This document shows positions 1-8,605 of a stretch of DNA of 64,000 bases, piece after piece. Origin of the DNA: Nocardioides sp. GY 10127 (GTDB lineage Bacteria > Actinomycetota > Actinomycetes > Propionibacteriales > Nocardioidaceae); contig NZ_STGL01000006.1 in the NCBI RefSeq assembly GCF_004919085.1, positions 372,001-436,000 of the forward strand. Reading direction: 5' to 3'. Every line of letters starts with the position of its first letter. Within the stretch, counting starts at the first letter, position 1. The translations under genes were made by a program, and so were the position numbers. The notes below the pieces were generated by a model. The model saw nothing but the letters and a program-made list of their open reading frames with translations, searched no databases and had not been told where the DNA came from.

Positions 1-1
1 C

Positions 2-1051
2 GTCGACCCGGTCGGACCTCGCCTCGCCGGCGCCCTCGCCGTCACCATCCTCACCAGCCTCGCGGTGCACCTCGCCGCGACGTTCGTGGACAAGCCGCGC
101 CGGCTGGTCGTCCTGGGCGAGGACTCGCTGCTCGGTGCCGCCGAGGAGGTCGTCAGCAGCCACCCCGGCTGGGAGCACGTCGGCTCGTACGGCCTCGAGC
201 CGCGGGCCGCCGACTCGTCCTTCCTCAGCGACGCGCCCGAGGTGGCCGTCCAGCGTCACGCCGACGCCGTGCTGGTGCTGCCCGGCACCGACCTCGACGC
301 CGCGTCCCTGCGCAGGCTCGCCTGGTCGCTGGAGTCCGCCGGGGTCGAGCTGATCCTCGGCACCGGGCTCGTGGACGTCGCCCAGCGCCGCGCCCAGGTG
401 ACCCAGGTCGGCGGCTGGTCGCTGCTCCACGTCCGCCACGCCCAGCGTCGTGGCGTCGCCGGCGTCGCCAAGTCGCTGCTCGACCGCGGCGCCGCGGTGG
501 GCCTCCTCGTCCTCCTCGCGCCGCTCCTCGGCTGCCTGGCGCTGGCCGTGCGGCTGGACAGCCGCGGCCCGGCCCTGTTCCGGCAGGAGCGGGTCGGCCG
601 CGACGGCCGCACCTTCACGATGCTCAAGTTCCGCTCCATGCAGGTGCCCGGGGCCGTCGCCGTCGACCTGAAGAACGAGGCCGACCCGGACAGCCCGCTG
701 TTCAAGATGCGCCGCGACCCGCGCGTCACCCGCGTCGGCCGCTACCTGCGGCGCTACTCGCTCGACGAGCTCCCGCAGCTCGTCAACGTCCTCCGCGGCG
801 ACATGTCGCTCGTCGGGCCGCGCCCGGCGCTGCCGTCCGAGGTGGCCACCTACCGCGAGGACGCCCGCCGCCGGCTGCACGTCCGCCCGGGCCTGACCGG
901 CCTGTGGCAGGTCTCCGGCCGCTCCGACCTCAGCTGGTCCGAGAGCGTCCGGATGGACCTGCTCTACGTCGACAACTGGTCGTTCGGCCTCGACCTCTCG
1001 ATCCTCGGCCGGACACTCTCCGCGGTGCTCTCCCACCGCGGCGCCTACTGA
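2..1051 (+). CDS. Polyprenyl-phosphate sugar-1-phosphate transferase (5' truncated)
   Basis: The reading frame is open from base 2, so the N-terminus lies outside the window. The visible 349 residues end in the complete bacterial sugar-transferase catalytic domain of the WbaP/WcaJ/PglC superfamily: a membrane segment (LLVLLAPLLGCLALAV), the RQERVGRDGRTF and LKFRSM motifs, SLDELPQL, MSLVGPRP, and a C-terminal RPGLTGLWQVSGRS block. Enzymes of this family move a sugar phosphate from a nucleotide sugar to undecaprenyl phosphate on the cytoplasmic face and start EPS repeat-unit assembly. The upstream part resembles the CoA-binding-like region of long WbaP-type proteins. It is the initiating enzyme expected for the EPS locus that follows, although a 1.2 kb repeat region and convergent genes separate it from the other EPS genes. 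Confidence 0.9.
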   Translation, partial: VDPVGPRLAGALAVTILTSLAVHLAATFVDKPRRLVVLGEDSLLGAAEEVVSSHPGWEHVGSYGLEPRAADSSFLSDAPEVAVQRHADAVLVLPGTDLDAASLRRLAWSLESAGVELILGTGLVDVAQRRAQVTQVGGWSLLHVRHAQRRGVAGVAKSLLDRGAAVGLLVLLAPLLGCLALAVRLDSRGPALFRQERVGRDGRTFTMLKFRSMQVPGAVAVDLKNEADPDSPLFKMRRDPRVTRVGRYLRRYSLDELPQLVNVLRGDMSLVGPRPALPSEVATYREDARRRLHVRPGLTGLWQVSGRSDLSWSESVRMDLLYVDNWSFGLDLSILGRTLSAVLSHRGAY

Positions 1052-1201
1052 CCCTCTCCGCTCCATCGCAGCCCCCGCACCACCGCTCCTCCGTACCTCC
1101 CGTTCCACCGCACCGCTCCTCATCACCCACGGACCACCTGTCGGCTGGCACCGTCCCGGCCGGACGACAGGTCCGCCCGCGCCCCATCGCGGTCGGAGAC
1201 G

Positions 1202-1235
1202 CAGGCCCGACGATCCCTCCCGGTCGTCGGGCCTG
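1202..1235. terminator. Intrinsic-terminator-like hairpin after the sugar transferase
   Basis: A perfect 12-bp stem (CAGGCCCGACGA at 1202-1213, TCGTCGGGCCTG at 1224-1235) with a 10-nt loop lies 150 bp after the sugar-transferase stop. There is no U-tract, as is usual in GC-rich actinobacteria. A weaker hairpin (arms 1136-1143 and 1165-1172) precedes it. Nothing else recognisable lies in 1052-1264. Confidence 0.6.
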
Positions 1236-1415
1236 TGGCATGTCCGGACCCGCCCGCCGGCTGAGGTGCCCCGGGGTGGGCGGTGTGCCAGCAACCGAAC
1301 CGCGCGCCGCACCGGTTGCCCAGCCACCGCCCACCGGCCCCACCGCAGACCAGCGGTGCCCCACCAACCCGCCCAGCCTCACCACCGGTTGCTCACACAC
1401 CGCCCCACCAGCCGC

Positions 1416-1465
1416 GGGACGTCATACACATCGGCCCCACCACGCACCCGGCCGTATGACGTCCC
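1416..1465. repeat. Block-end palindrome B1
   Basis: A perfect 12-bp inverted repeat, GGGACGTCATAC (1416-1427) and GTATGACGTCCC (1454-1465), with a 26-nt spacer beginning ACATCGGCC. It closes the first (two-unit) block of the 73-bp array. Confidence 0.8.
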
Positions 1466-1727
1466 ACAGCTCGCCCGCCAGGCCGGCTCGGCCCTCGACC
1501 GCAACTCGGGCCCGCCCGTAGGTGCCCCAGCAACCGAACCGCACCCCCCAACGGTTGCTCAGCCACCGCCCACCGCAGCCACCGAGGACCAGCGGTGCCC
1601 CACCAACCGCACGGCGCCCCGCAGGGGTTGCTGGCGCACCGCCCACCCCAGCCACCGCCGACCAGCGGTGCCCCAGCAACCGATCCCCCGCCCACACCGG
1701 TTGCTGACGCACCGCCCACCGACCACC

Positions 1728-1776
1728 GGGACGTCATACACATCGGCCCCACAACGCAACCGGACGTAGACGTCCC
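1728..1776. repeat. Block-end palindrome B2
   Basis: Second copy of the GGGACGTCATAC element (1728-1739). The right arm is GTAGACGTCCC (1766-1776), which has lost one T relative to B1. It closes the three-unit block. The downstream flank, CACAGCTCGCCCGCCA, is nearly the same as after B1. Confidence 0.8.
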
Positions 1777-2110
1777 CACAGCTCGCCCGCCAAGCCGACA
1801 CAGCCGCCACGCGCGACTCAGACCCACCGCAGGTGCCCCACCAACCGATCCGCACCCCCCAACGGTTGCCCAGCCACCGCCCACCCGACCCACCGAGGAC
1901 CAGCGGTGCCCCACCAACCGCACGGCGCCCCGCAGGGGTTGCTGGCGCACCGCCCACCCCAGCCACCGCCGACCAGCGGTGCCCCAGCAACCCGCCCCGG
2001 CCCGCCGAAGGTTGCTGACGCACCGCCCACCCCAGCGCGCGCCGACCAGCGGTGCCCCAGCAACCGATCCCCCGCCCACACCGGTTGCTGGCGCCCGGCC
2101 ACCGACCACC

Positions 2111-2159
2111 GGGACGTCATACACATCGGCCGTACAACGCACCGAGACGCATGACGTCC
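2111..2159. repeat. Block-end palindrome B3
   Basis: Third copy: left arm GGGACGTCATAC (2111-2122), right arm GCATGACGTCC (2149-2159). It closes the four-unit block and the array. Confidence 0.75.
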
Positions 2160-2227
2160 AGCAGCTCGCACTCCGCCCCACCCCGCAGAACGTTGCTCAC
2201 ACACCGCTCAACACCGGCCCGGACGCA

Positions 2228-2261
2228 CACGAGCCCCGTGCCGAGGGGCACGGGGCTCGTG
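2228..2261. terminator. Terminator-like hairpin after the lipoprotein gene
   Basis: A perfect 15-bp stem (CACGAGCCCCGTGCC at 2228-2242, its complement at 2247-2261) with a 4-nt loop. It lies 22 bp beyond the stop of the minus-strand lipoprotein gene and marks the end of that two-gene transcription unit. Confidence 0.75.
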
Positions 2262-2283
2262 GGTGGTCCGGGGACCGGGTGGA

Positions 2284-2967
2284 TCAGGAGCTGGCGGGGA
2301 TCTTCACGATCCAGCAGCCGGTGGCCTCGCCGGCGGTGGCCCGGAGGGTCCAGGTGCCGGGGCTGGCGAGGGTGATGTCGACGCTGTAGTACCGGTACCC
2401 CTCGATGGAGGCCGGCTTGTCGACGGTGACCGTGTCGGTGGGCTCACCGGACTGCGTCGCGGTCATGGTGAGCTCGTTCTTGGCCACGGTGCCGGGAACG
2501 ACGTACAGCGACAGGGTGCGACCGTTGTCGGTGTAGGTGTCCTTCCAGGCGGCGACGGCGTCGCTGAACGAGCCCGCCGCCAGCCCGCCGGAGCGGACGT
2601 TGTCCTTGCCGGTGGTGGCCATGCAGCGCTCGGCGGAGCTGCCGGCGATGTTCGCCAGCGTCTTCGCCTGCTTCTTCTCGGCAGCCGAGGTGCCGGTGCC
2701 GGACGAGGCGGAGCCCGCCGTCCCCGACGACGACCCGGCCGAGGCCGAGCCGCCGTCGGAGGCGGAGGACGCGGACGAGGAGTCGCCGGACGCCGACCCG
2801 CCGGCCGTGCCCTCCTCCCCGGCCGCGGCCGAGGAGGAGGCGCCGGCGGACGTGGTGGCGTCCGCCCCGGCCTCGGCGCTGGTCTCCGCGTCGCTGCCGC
2901 AACCGGCGAACGAGAGCAGGAGCGTCACGCCGAGGGCCGCAGCCAGCGAGCGGGTCCGGCCGGTCAC
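2284..2967 (-). CDS. Secreted lipoprotein with Ser/Ala/Gly-rich linker
   Basis: A 227-aa protein with a lipoprotein signal peptide ending in a lipobox-like FAGC (Cys23). A low-complexity Ser/Gly/Ala/Glu-rich region of about 65 residues follows, then a folded C-terminal domain of about 120 residues with two cysteines (AERCMATTG and GCWIVKIP) that could form a disulfide. I do not recognise the C-terminal domain. The GTG start overlaps the stop of the 1359-aa surface protein gene (GTGA), so the two are translationally coupled and probably work together at the cell surface. A terminator hairpin follows the gene. Confidence 0.75.
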   Translation of the reverse strand: MTGRTRSLAAALGVTLLLSFAGCGSDAETSAEAGADATTSAGASSSAAAGEEGTAGGSASGDSSSASSASDGGSASAGSSSGTAGSASSGTGTSAAEKKQAKTLANIAGSSAERCMATTGKDNVRSGGLAAGSFSDAVAAWKDTYTDNGRTLSLYVVPGTVAKNELTMTATQSGEPTDTVTVDKPASIEGYRYYSVDITLASPGTWTLRATAGEATGCWIVKIPASS

Positions 2968-5900
2968 GACGCGGGCCTCAGGCTGACGGCCCAGGAGATG
3001 CCCCGCGAGGAGGCGTCCGAGGTGGCCGTGGCGCCCGACGTGGTGCCGGCCGAGGAGGCCGGGCCCGAGTCGGCGAGGAGGGCGGTGATCCGGCCGCTGT
3101 TGCTGCCGTACACCTCCTCACGGGTGGTGACCCCCGAGGGAGCCGTCCAGTCCGTGGTGGCCGACGACTTGTCGGTCCACGTCTGGACGAGCCAGCCACC
3201 GCTGACCTGCGACACCGACGGCGTCGTGTGGGACGTCGTGGAGGTGTCCGTGGCGGAGTCGGCGTCGACCACCGGGTCGCTGGTGTCCACGCCGCTGTAG
3301 GCGGAGAGGACCAGGGCGGACTTGATCTGCGACCCCAGCGCCGTCGTCACGTCGGAGCCGGCGTCGGCCGCGGTGGCCGTCTTGGTCCAGACGTAGGACT
3401 CCAGCGAGCCGTTGGTCTCGGAGGAGACCACCGTCCAGCCCGAGGGCGTCGTCGGCACGGTGCCGCTGACGCCGTAGCTGCCCACCAGCACCAGCTGGTC
3501 GCCGGCGGAGACCGCCGAGGGCACCGTCACCGACGGGTTGGCCCGGTTGTAGGCCGCGGAGACGGAGCCGACGAAGCCGATGTCGGAGGCGGTCGAGCCG
3601 CCGCCGCCGGTGGAGCCACCGGAGGCCGGGGTGAGGCTCAGCGCCCACGAGATGCCTCGCGAGGAGGCGTCCGTGGTCGCCGTGGCGCCCGAGGAGGTGC
3701 CGGTGGAGGTGACCGACGAGTCGGCCACGAGCCCGGTGATACGGCCGCTGTTGCTGCCGTAGAACTCCTCACGGGTGGTGACGCCGGACGGAGCGGTCCA
3801 GTCGGTGGTGGCCGAGGACTTGTCGGTCCAGGCCTGCACCAGGAGCCCGCCGTCGGTCACGGACACCGACGGCGTCGTGTGGGACGTCGTGGAGGTGTCC
3901 GTCGAGGACGCCACGTCGGTGACCGGGTCGCTGGTGTCCACGCCGCTGTAGGCGGTGACGGACAGCCCCGACTTGGTCTGCGAGCCCAGGGCGGTGGTCA
4001 CCGACGCGCCGGCGTCGGAGGCCGTCGCCGTCTTCGTCCACACCGAGGAGACGAGCGAGCCGTTGGTCTGCGAGGAGACCAGGGTCCAGCCCGAGGGCGT
4101 GGACGGCGTGACGCTCGCACCGTAGCTGCCCACCAGCACGAGCTGGTCGCCGGCGGAGACCGCCGAGGGCACGGTGATGGACGGGTTCGCGTTGTTCGCC
4201 GTGGTGGAGGCCGAGGCCACGTAGGCCACGTCGGAGGACGAGCCCCCGCCGCCACCGGTCGGTGCGGTCACGGTCACCGTGCGGGTGGCCGTGTCGGTGG
4301 CGCCGTCGTCGTCGGTCACCGTGAGCGTCACCGTGTAGGTGCCGGCGGCGCTGTAGGTGTGCGAGGCGGAGACGCCGGTGCCGGTCGAGCCGTCACCGAA
4401 GCTCCAGGCGTAGGACGCGATGGAGCCGTCGGAGTCGCTGGACCCGGACCCGCTGAAGGAGCAGGTCAGGTCCGTGCAGCTGGCGGTGCTGGCCGCGGTC
4501 GGGTCGGCGTTGGTGGTGCTCGCCGCCCAGGGGCTCGGCACGAGGGCGTGGGCACGCCAGTCGACGCTGCTGTTGACCGCCGCGAGCGTGCCGGACGGCG
4601 TCGAGGTGCTGAAGTTCAGCTTGCTCAGCGCGCCCGTCGATGAGTTGACCACGTACAGGACATCGCCCGCCGCCATCAGACCCTGAGTGCTCGAGAACGA
4701 GACACCGGAGACGGTCATCGTGTTCTCCACGGCACCGACGATCCCGCTGTCGGGCGTGAACCAGCGCCAGTACAGGTTGTTGGAGCCGGAGAGCGTGTAG
4801 TAGATCCGGTGGTGGGCGTAGGTCATCCCCGTGACCGAGGAGAGCTGGCCGTAGAAGCCGACGGTCATGCCCTCGTAGGTGCTGCCGGAACCGTTCTGGA
4901 CGTCGTCCCACTTCGTGGAGTGGTACGGGTCGACGACGGTCGGGGTGCCCAGGCCGGTGCTGGTGATGGCGGCCGAGTACATCGTGCCGGTGCTCGAGCC
5001 GTACCAGAGCTTGCCGCCCGCGATGAACGCTCCGCGCACGGTGCTCCAGTCGATGCCCTGCGTGTCGACGGACGTCGGCGTGCCGGCGGTGGTCCCGTCG
5101 AAGGCGACGGACTTGAGGGTGCTGGCCGCGGCCACCGGGGCGGCCTTGTCGGTCCGCACCAGCTCGATCGCGTTCACGAGCGGGTTCTCGGTCTGGTGGC
5201 TGAAGCTCACCGTGATCGAGCCGTCGCTGGTGACGTTGAACGTCTTCTCGACGGCCGTCTGGTCGGCACCGGCCGCGGCGACGATGTCGAACTTGCTCAG
5301 CACGGTGGAGCCCTCGACCTGGACGTCGAAGACCCGCTGGCCGACGGCGCTCGTGCCGGAGTACCGGTTGGCGAAGTAGAGGCGAACCTGGACCGGGACG
5401 CCGGCGGTGACCGGGAAGGTGTAGGTCAGCTTCGGGCTGTCCGAGGTCGAGTACTCCTCGGTGTCGAAGACCGCCGCCGGCGTGCTGCTGGCCACGGTCG
5501 AGCCGAGGGTCGCAGACGGGCTGTAGGAGGCGCTGTACGCGGAGCCGGACCGGTAGGTGCCGTCCGCCTCCCAGGCCGGGCCGCCGTCGATCGACGGCAC
5601 CGCGGAGCCGCCGGCGTTGACGCGGTACAGGACGTTGCCCTGGTCGACGGCGGTCGAGCCGCCGAGGAGCACCTGGCTGGTCAGGTCGTTGTCGCTGGAG
5701 TCGGCCAGCGAGCTGCCCCCGGCGAGCGGGAACTCCGCGATGCGCTTGCGGACGTACTCGTAGTTGCCGATGTACTCGGTGTCGTAGCCGAGCCAGAGGC
5801 CCGTGCTGGTGTCGAGGAAGTCGTAGATCGCGACGCCGCGCGGGTTGCGGCCCGGGTTCCAGGCGACGGGCAGGCCGGTCTCGTTGTCGACGGCGGCGAG

Positions 5901-7043
5901 GCCCGGACGGGCGACGGCACCCTGGCCGGCCTTGTCGGCGGCGCTGGGGTTGTTGAGCCAGCGGAGGTGGCCGCCGACGTAGGTGACGTCGTCGGTGATC
6001 TCGTTGGCCCAGGTGGTGTCACCACCGGTGTAGTCCGTCCAGGTCGGGGTGATGGCCTGGCCCGTGGCGCCGAGCTCGAAGCGGGAGACCGAGTCGCACA
6101 GCGAGCCGGCGTTGTAGCCGCCGGTCGTGGTGACCGCGACCCAGGTGCCGTCGGGCGAGATGTCGAGGCCGCGCATGTAGCTGTCGAAGGCGAAGTTGTA
6201 GCAGGCGGCGGTGTAGCCGTTCGTGTTCCAGTTCGGGTTGACGCTCACCGTGGAGCTGGTGGTGTCGTACACGACCATCTGGTCGCGTGTGTAGCCGTCG
6301 ACGGTCTTGAAGTTGCCGATCGCGACGATCTGGCTCGAGTTCGCGACGACGTCCTTGACGCCGACGGCGCCGTTGGAGCCCGACGTACCGGTGTAGTTGT
6401 GGTGGCCGGTCAGCTGCGAGTTGATCCACGTCTCCAGGGCACCGGTCGTGGCGTTGAGGCTGACGAGCCCGCTGTGGGTCTCGCCACCGACGGTGTCGAA
6501 GTTGCCGCCGACGATCAGGTGGGTGCCCTGCTGCCACAGGGCGTTCACCTTGCCGTTGAAGGCCGGGCCGGAGAACGAGGTGACCAGGGCGCCGGTCGAG
6601 ACGTTGAGGAGGGCCACGCGGCGTGCCGTCGCGCCGTTGATGGTCTTGAAGGACCCGGCGACGTAGACGGTCCCGGAGGTCGGGCCGGCCATCACGTCCT
6701 CGACCGTGCCGTCGAGCACCGGGTTGAAGGTGGTGCTGACGACGCCGGTGTTCTCGTTGAACGCGACGAGGTAGGTCCGGCTGATTGTGGCGCTGCTGCC
6801 CGCCGAGCTCACGCTCGTGAAGGTGCCGCCCGCGATCATCGTGGTCCCGACCTCGGCGATGGCGTTCACCTCCCCGTCGTTGATGTTCGGGGTGGTGGCG
6901 GGCACCGTGGAGGGCACCGCTGCCTGCGCGCTGGTGAGCGCGGGGACGACGAGCGCCGGCATGAGGGCGCAGAGCAGTGCTGTCAGCAGGAGCAGCACTG
7001 GACGTGACGATGCAGGGCGGAACGAACTTCGGGCTCGGGCCAC
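2964..7043 (-). CDS. Large secreted beta-propeller / malectin / PKD protein with duplicated C-terminal domain
   Basis: A 1359-aa exported protein with a signal peptide of about 42 residues ending SAQAA. Residues ~50-450 contain repeated propeller-like blades (GGTFTSV, GSFKTING, GGNFDTVGG), like delta-60 repeat proteins. Residues ~460-640 resemble a malectin carbohydrate-binding domain (FDVQVEGSTVLSKFDI, NPLVNAIELVRTD). A further propeller-like stretch follows. Residues ~845-930 form a PKD domain (YAWSFGDGSTGTG, AGTYTVTLTVTDDDGA). Two tandem copies of a ~200-residue domain (~936-1145 and ~1148-1359) complete the protein, each with SAVSAGDQLVLVGSYG and GVTTREE(F/V)YGSNSGRIT. There is no sortase signal or C-terminal anchor. 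The start is GTG with AGGGGA 8 nt upstream. Its place in the EPS locus suggests a matrix or polysaccharide-binding protein; that role is inferred. Confidence 0.8.
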   Translation of the reverse strand: MARARSSFRPASSRPVLLLLTALLCALMPALVVPALTSAQAAVPSTVPATTPNINDGEVNAIAEVGTTMIAGGTFTSVSSAGSSATISRTYLVAFNENTGVVSTTFNPVLDGTVEDVMAGPTSGTVYVAGSFKTINGATARRVALLNVSTGALVTSFSGPAFNGKVNALWQQGTHLIVGGNFDTVGGETHSGLVSLNATTGALETWINSQLTGHHNYTGTSGSNGAVGVKDVVANSSQIVAIGNFKTVDGYTRDQMVVYDTTSSTVSVNPNWNTNGYTAACYNFAFDSYMRGLDISPDGTWVAVTTTGGYNAGSLCDSVSRFELGATGQAITPTWTDYTGGDTTWANEITDDVTYVGGHLRWLNNPSAADKAGQGAVARPGLAAVDNETGLPVAWNPGRNPRGVAIYDFLDTSTGLWLGYDTEYIGNYEYVRKRIAEFPLAGGSSLADSSDNDLTSQVLLGGSTAVDQGNVLYRVNAGGSAVPSIDGGPAWEADGTYRSGSAYSASYSPSATLGSTVASSTPAAVFDTEEYSTSDSPKLTYTFPVTAGVPVQVRLYFANRYSGTSAVGQRVFDVQVEGSTVLSKFDIVAAAGADQTAVEKTFNVTSDGSITVSFSHQTENPLVNAIELVRTDKAAPVAAASTLKSVAFDGTTAGTPTSVDTQGIDWSTVRGAFIAGGKLWYGSSTGTMYSAAITSTGLGTPTVVDPYHSTKWDDVQNGSGSTYEGMTVGFYGQLSSVTGMTYAHHRIYYTLSGSNNLYWRWFTPDSGIVGAVENTMTVSGVSFSSTQGLMAAGDVLYVVNSSTGALSKLNFSTSTPSGTLAAVNSSVDWRAHALVPSPWAASTTNADPTAASTASCTDLTCSFSGSGSSDSDGSIASYAWSFGDGSTGTGVSASHTYSAAGTYTVTLTVTDDDGATDTATRTVTVTAPTGGGGGSSSDVAYVASASTTANNANPSITVPSAVSAGDQLVLVGSYGASVTPSTPSGWTLVSSQTNGSLVSSVWTKTATASDAGASVTTALGSQTKSGLSVTAYSGVDTSDPVTDVASSTDTSTTSHTTPSVSVTDGGLLVQAWTDKSSATTDWTAPSGVTTREEFYGSNSGRITGLVADSSVTSTGTSSGATATTDASSRGISWALSLTPASGGSTGGGGSTASDIGFVGSVSAAYNRANPSVTVPSAVSAGDQLVLVGSYGVSGTVPTTPSGWTVVSSETNGSLESYVWTKTATAADAGSDVTTALGSQIKSALVLSAYSGVDTSDPVVDADSATDTSTTSHTTPSVSQVSGGWLVQTWTDKSSATTDWTAPSGVTTREEVYGSNSGRITALLADSGPASSAGTTSGATATSDASSRGISWAVSLRPAS

Positions 7044-7106
7044 GGCGGATTCCCCTAGGAGGAGGGCGTGCCCGGGGGTCGGGCACGCGAGCGATGCGAC
7101 CCGGCA

Positions 7107-7168
7107 AGGTTCGTGGTCAGGCGGTCCCCGACGACGAGTTTGCGTGCTGGCTTACCCGAAACTGGGGA
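7107..7168 (-). promoter_or_regulatory. EPS-type operator and -10 upstream of the large surface protein
   Basis: The 16-bp dyad TACCCGAAACTGGGGA (7153-7168) overlaps the stop codon of the GH26 gene. On the minus strand a -10-like GAACCT (7107-7112) lies 40 bp downstream of it. The predicted transcript start is near 7100, about 57 nt before the GTG of the large surface protein. Confidence 0.5.
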
Positions 7169-8372
7169 CTACCTTGCTCAGGACCCGACTGGCGCGCAGC
7201 CGTCGGAAGCCCTTGAGCGCGCTCGCCGTCGTGTCGATCGTGACGTCCCCCGCGACCGCCGCGACGGGGCTGTCGAAGTAGATCATCGCGTCGAGCGCCG
7301 GCGCCTGGGCGAGCTGACGCGCGAGCCGCCGCATGAAGCGGCCCTTCCAGCCGGCGTGGCCCGGCCGTTCGCCGATGCCCCACTCGGCGAGCATGAGCGG
7401 CTTGCTCGCGTGGTGCCGACGGGCCCAGCGGTAGAAGCCGCGCCAGTCGGTGCCCCAGTGCCGGTTGATCAGGCCCTGGAGGCCGCCCGGGTCGTACCCG
7501 CCCAGGTCGGCGGCCATGTAGGGGTCGTAGGCGATCCAGTCGACGTAGGCGTTGCCCGGGTACAGGTTCTTGAACCAGGCCTTCTGCACCCAGCCCTGGA
7601 AGCCCATGTAGTTCATGACCCACACGACCTGGTCGGCGCCGACCTCGTCGAAGACGTCCTCCACGTGGCGGTACATCGCGCGGTAGTCCCGCGCCTGGTA
7701 CCCGCTGCCGCTCGTGGCGACCACCTCGTCCTCGGGCTCGTGGTGGACGGTGAGGAACATGGGGCGGTCCCAGTGCTTCTTGAGGTAGCGGGCCTCGGCG
7801 CGCAGCCGGGCGTCCGCGGCGCCGTTCGCGACCTGGCGCCAGGTGTAGCCGTCGTCGGGTTTCCAGTTGGCGAACAGGAGGCGACGACCGGCCCCGCGGT
7901 TGAGGGCGTGCCGCTGCCCCCGGCTGGGGAACAGGGAGTCCCCCCGCGAGTAGAAGTGCACGACCCCGAGCCGACCGCCGGACTGGCGCTCGAACCGCTT
8001 CACGGCGGCGTTCCACGTCTCGTGCCCGTGCGGGTGCACGTAGGCACCGGTGAGGACGCCGCCCGGGCACCGCGGCACCAGCTTCCGGGTGAGCCGGCAC
8101 CCACCGGCGGCCGCGCGCAGGCCGCCGGTGGCGGTGCGGGCCGAGGTGCCGGACGTCGTGCCGTCGGCCGCGGCGGTCGGCGCACCCGGCAGCAGGGCGA
8201 GCACGAGGCACGCGGCGGCGAGCAGCACCGCCCGCCGGACACCGCGTGGGGCGGTGGCGCGGGGGGTGGGGGCGTCGGGGACGGGATGGGCCGAGCGCGG
8301 GGCGCGCGGCCGGCGGGACGCGGGGCGGCGGGCGTCGGGGGCCGGCCTCTCCGCGTGCTGCTGGTCTTCCAT
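7152..8372 (-). CDS. Secreted glycoside hydrolase, GH26-like
   Basis: A 406-aa protein. A basic, Pro/Arg-rich N-terminal extension of about 45 residues precedes a hydrophobic export segment (VLLAAACLVLALLPG) and an AAA cleavage-like site. The mature part looks like a (beta/alpha)8 hydrolase of the GH26 (beta-mannanase / endoglucanase) type. HHEPED carries the likely acid/base glutamate, PLMLAEWGIG the likely nucleophile glutamate, and WIAYDPYM a conserved aromatic region. It probably trims or degrades a beta-linked polysaccharide outside the cell, perhaps the EPS made here. The ATG is supported by AGGAG 8 nt upstream. Family membership is read from motifs; the substrate is unknown. Confidence 0.75.
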   Translation of the reverse strand: MEDQQHAERPAPDARRPASRRPRAPRSAHPVPDAPTPRATAPRGVRRAVLLAAACLVLALLPGAPTAAADGTTSGTSARTATGGLRAAAGGCRLTRKLVPRCPGGVLTGAYVHPHGHETWNAAVKRFERQSGGRLGVVHFYSRGDSLFPSRGQRHALNRGAGRRLLFANWKPDDGYTWRQVANGAADARLRAEARYLKKHWDRPMFLTVHHEPEDEVVATSGSGYQARDYRAMYRHVEDVFDEVGADQVVWVMNYMGFQGWVQKAWFKNLYPGNAYVDWIAYDPYMAADLGGYDPGGLQGLINRHWGTDWRGFYRWARRHHASKPLMLAEWGIGERPGHAGWKGRFMRRLARQLAQAPALDAMIYFDSPVAAVAGDVTIDTTASALKGFRRLRASRVLSKVVPSFG

Positions 8373-8554
8373 GGGTCGGGCTCCTGGCGGTGGGCCGCCG
8401 GCCCGGGGTCGAGGTCGGCGGTCGTGGCTGGGCTGGGGGTGGATCGTGTTCTCAGGTGTTCACCTGTTGTCATCCGCCATTTCTGGTTGGCTGACGTGGC
8501 GGGTGAGGCACCTGCCCGACACTCGACGGGGATCCGTCCAGACCGGGAGCGGCA

Positions 8555-8605
8555 AGGCTAGGAATCCCTCCCGCGTGGCGGCCACGATCTACCCCAAGTT
8601 GGGTA
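8555..8605 (-). promoter_or_regulatory. Candidate GH26 gene promoter sharing the 8590 operator
   Basis: On the minus strand TAGCCT (8555-8560) is a good actinobacterial -10. The dyad at 8590-8605 lies 29 bp upstream, one DNA turn closer than at the other sites. The leader to the GH26 ATG would be about 175 nt. The 367-bp gap 8373-8739 holds this promoter and the divergent one. Confidence 0.4.

Larger units (their letters stand above)
1275..2206. repeat. 73-bp tandem palindromic repeat array in three blocks (2, 3 and 4 units)
   Basis: Nine copies of an imperfect hairpin unit are present. Each has a left arm close to GGTGCCCCAGCAACC and, after about 17 nt, a right arm close to GGTTGCTGGCGCACC followed by GCCCACC. 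Left arms start at 1282, 1355 | 1521, 1594, 1667 | 1832, 1905, 1978, 2051, so the spacing inside each block is exactly 73 bp. Each block ends 60-61 bp after its last left-arm start with a second palindrome (1416, 1728, 2111). A degenerate tenth right arm lies near 2191. The array fills the space between two convergent genes and has terminator-like hairpins on both sides. The proline-rich frames across it, on both strands, are translations of the repeat. It resembles REP/BIME-type intergenic repeats; the function is unknown. Confidence 0.9.

Noticed and set aside
1275..2206. CRISPR array
   Set aside because: No unique spacers of constant length: the whole 73-bp unit is repeated, the hairpins are imperfect, and no cas genes are near.
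1266..2389. Long proline-rich or Trp/Gly-rich open frames on both strands
   Set aside because: They follow the 73-bp repeat in every frame, lack ribosome-binding sites and resemble no protein family; the region is a non-coding repeat array.
4809..7007. 732-codon open frame opposite the large surface protein
   Set aside because: It is an antisense shadow created by high GC3; the minus-strand protein has a signal peptide and recognisable domains.
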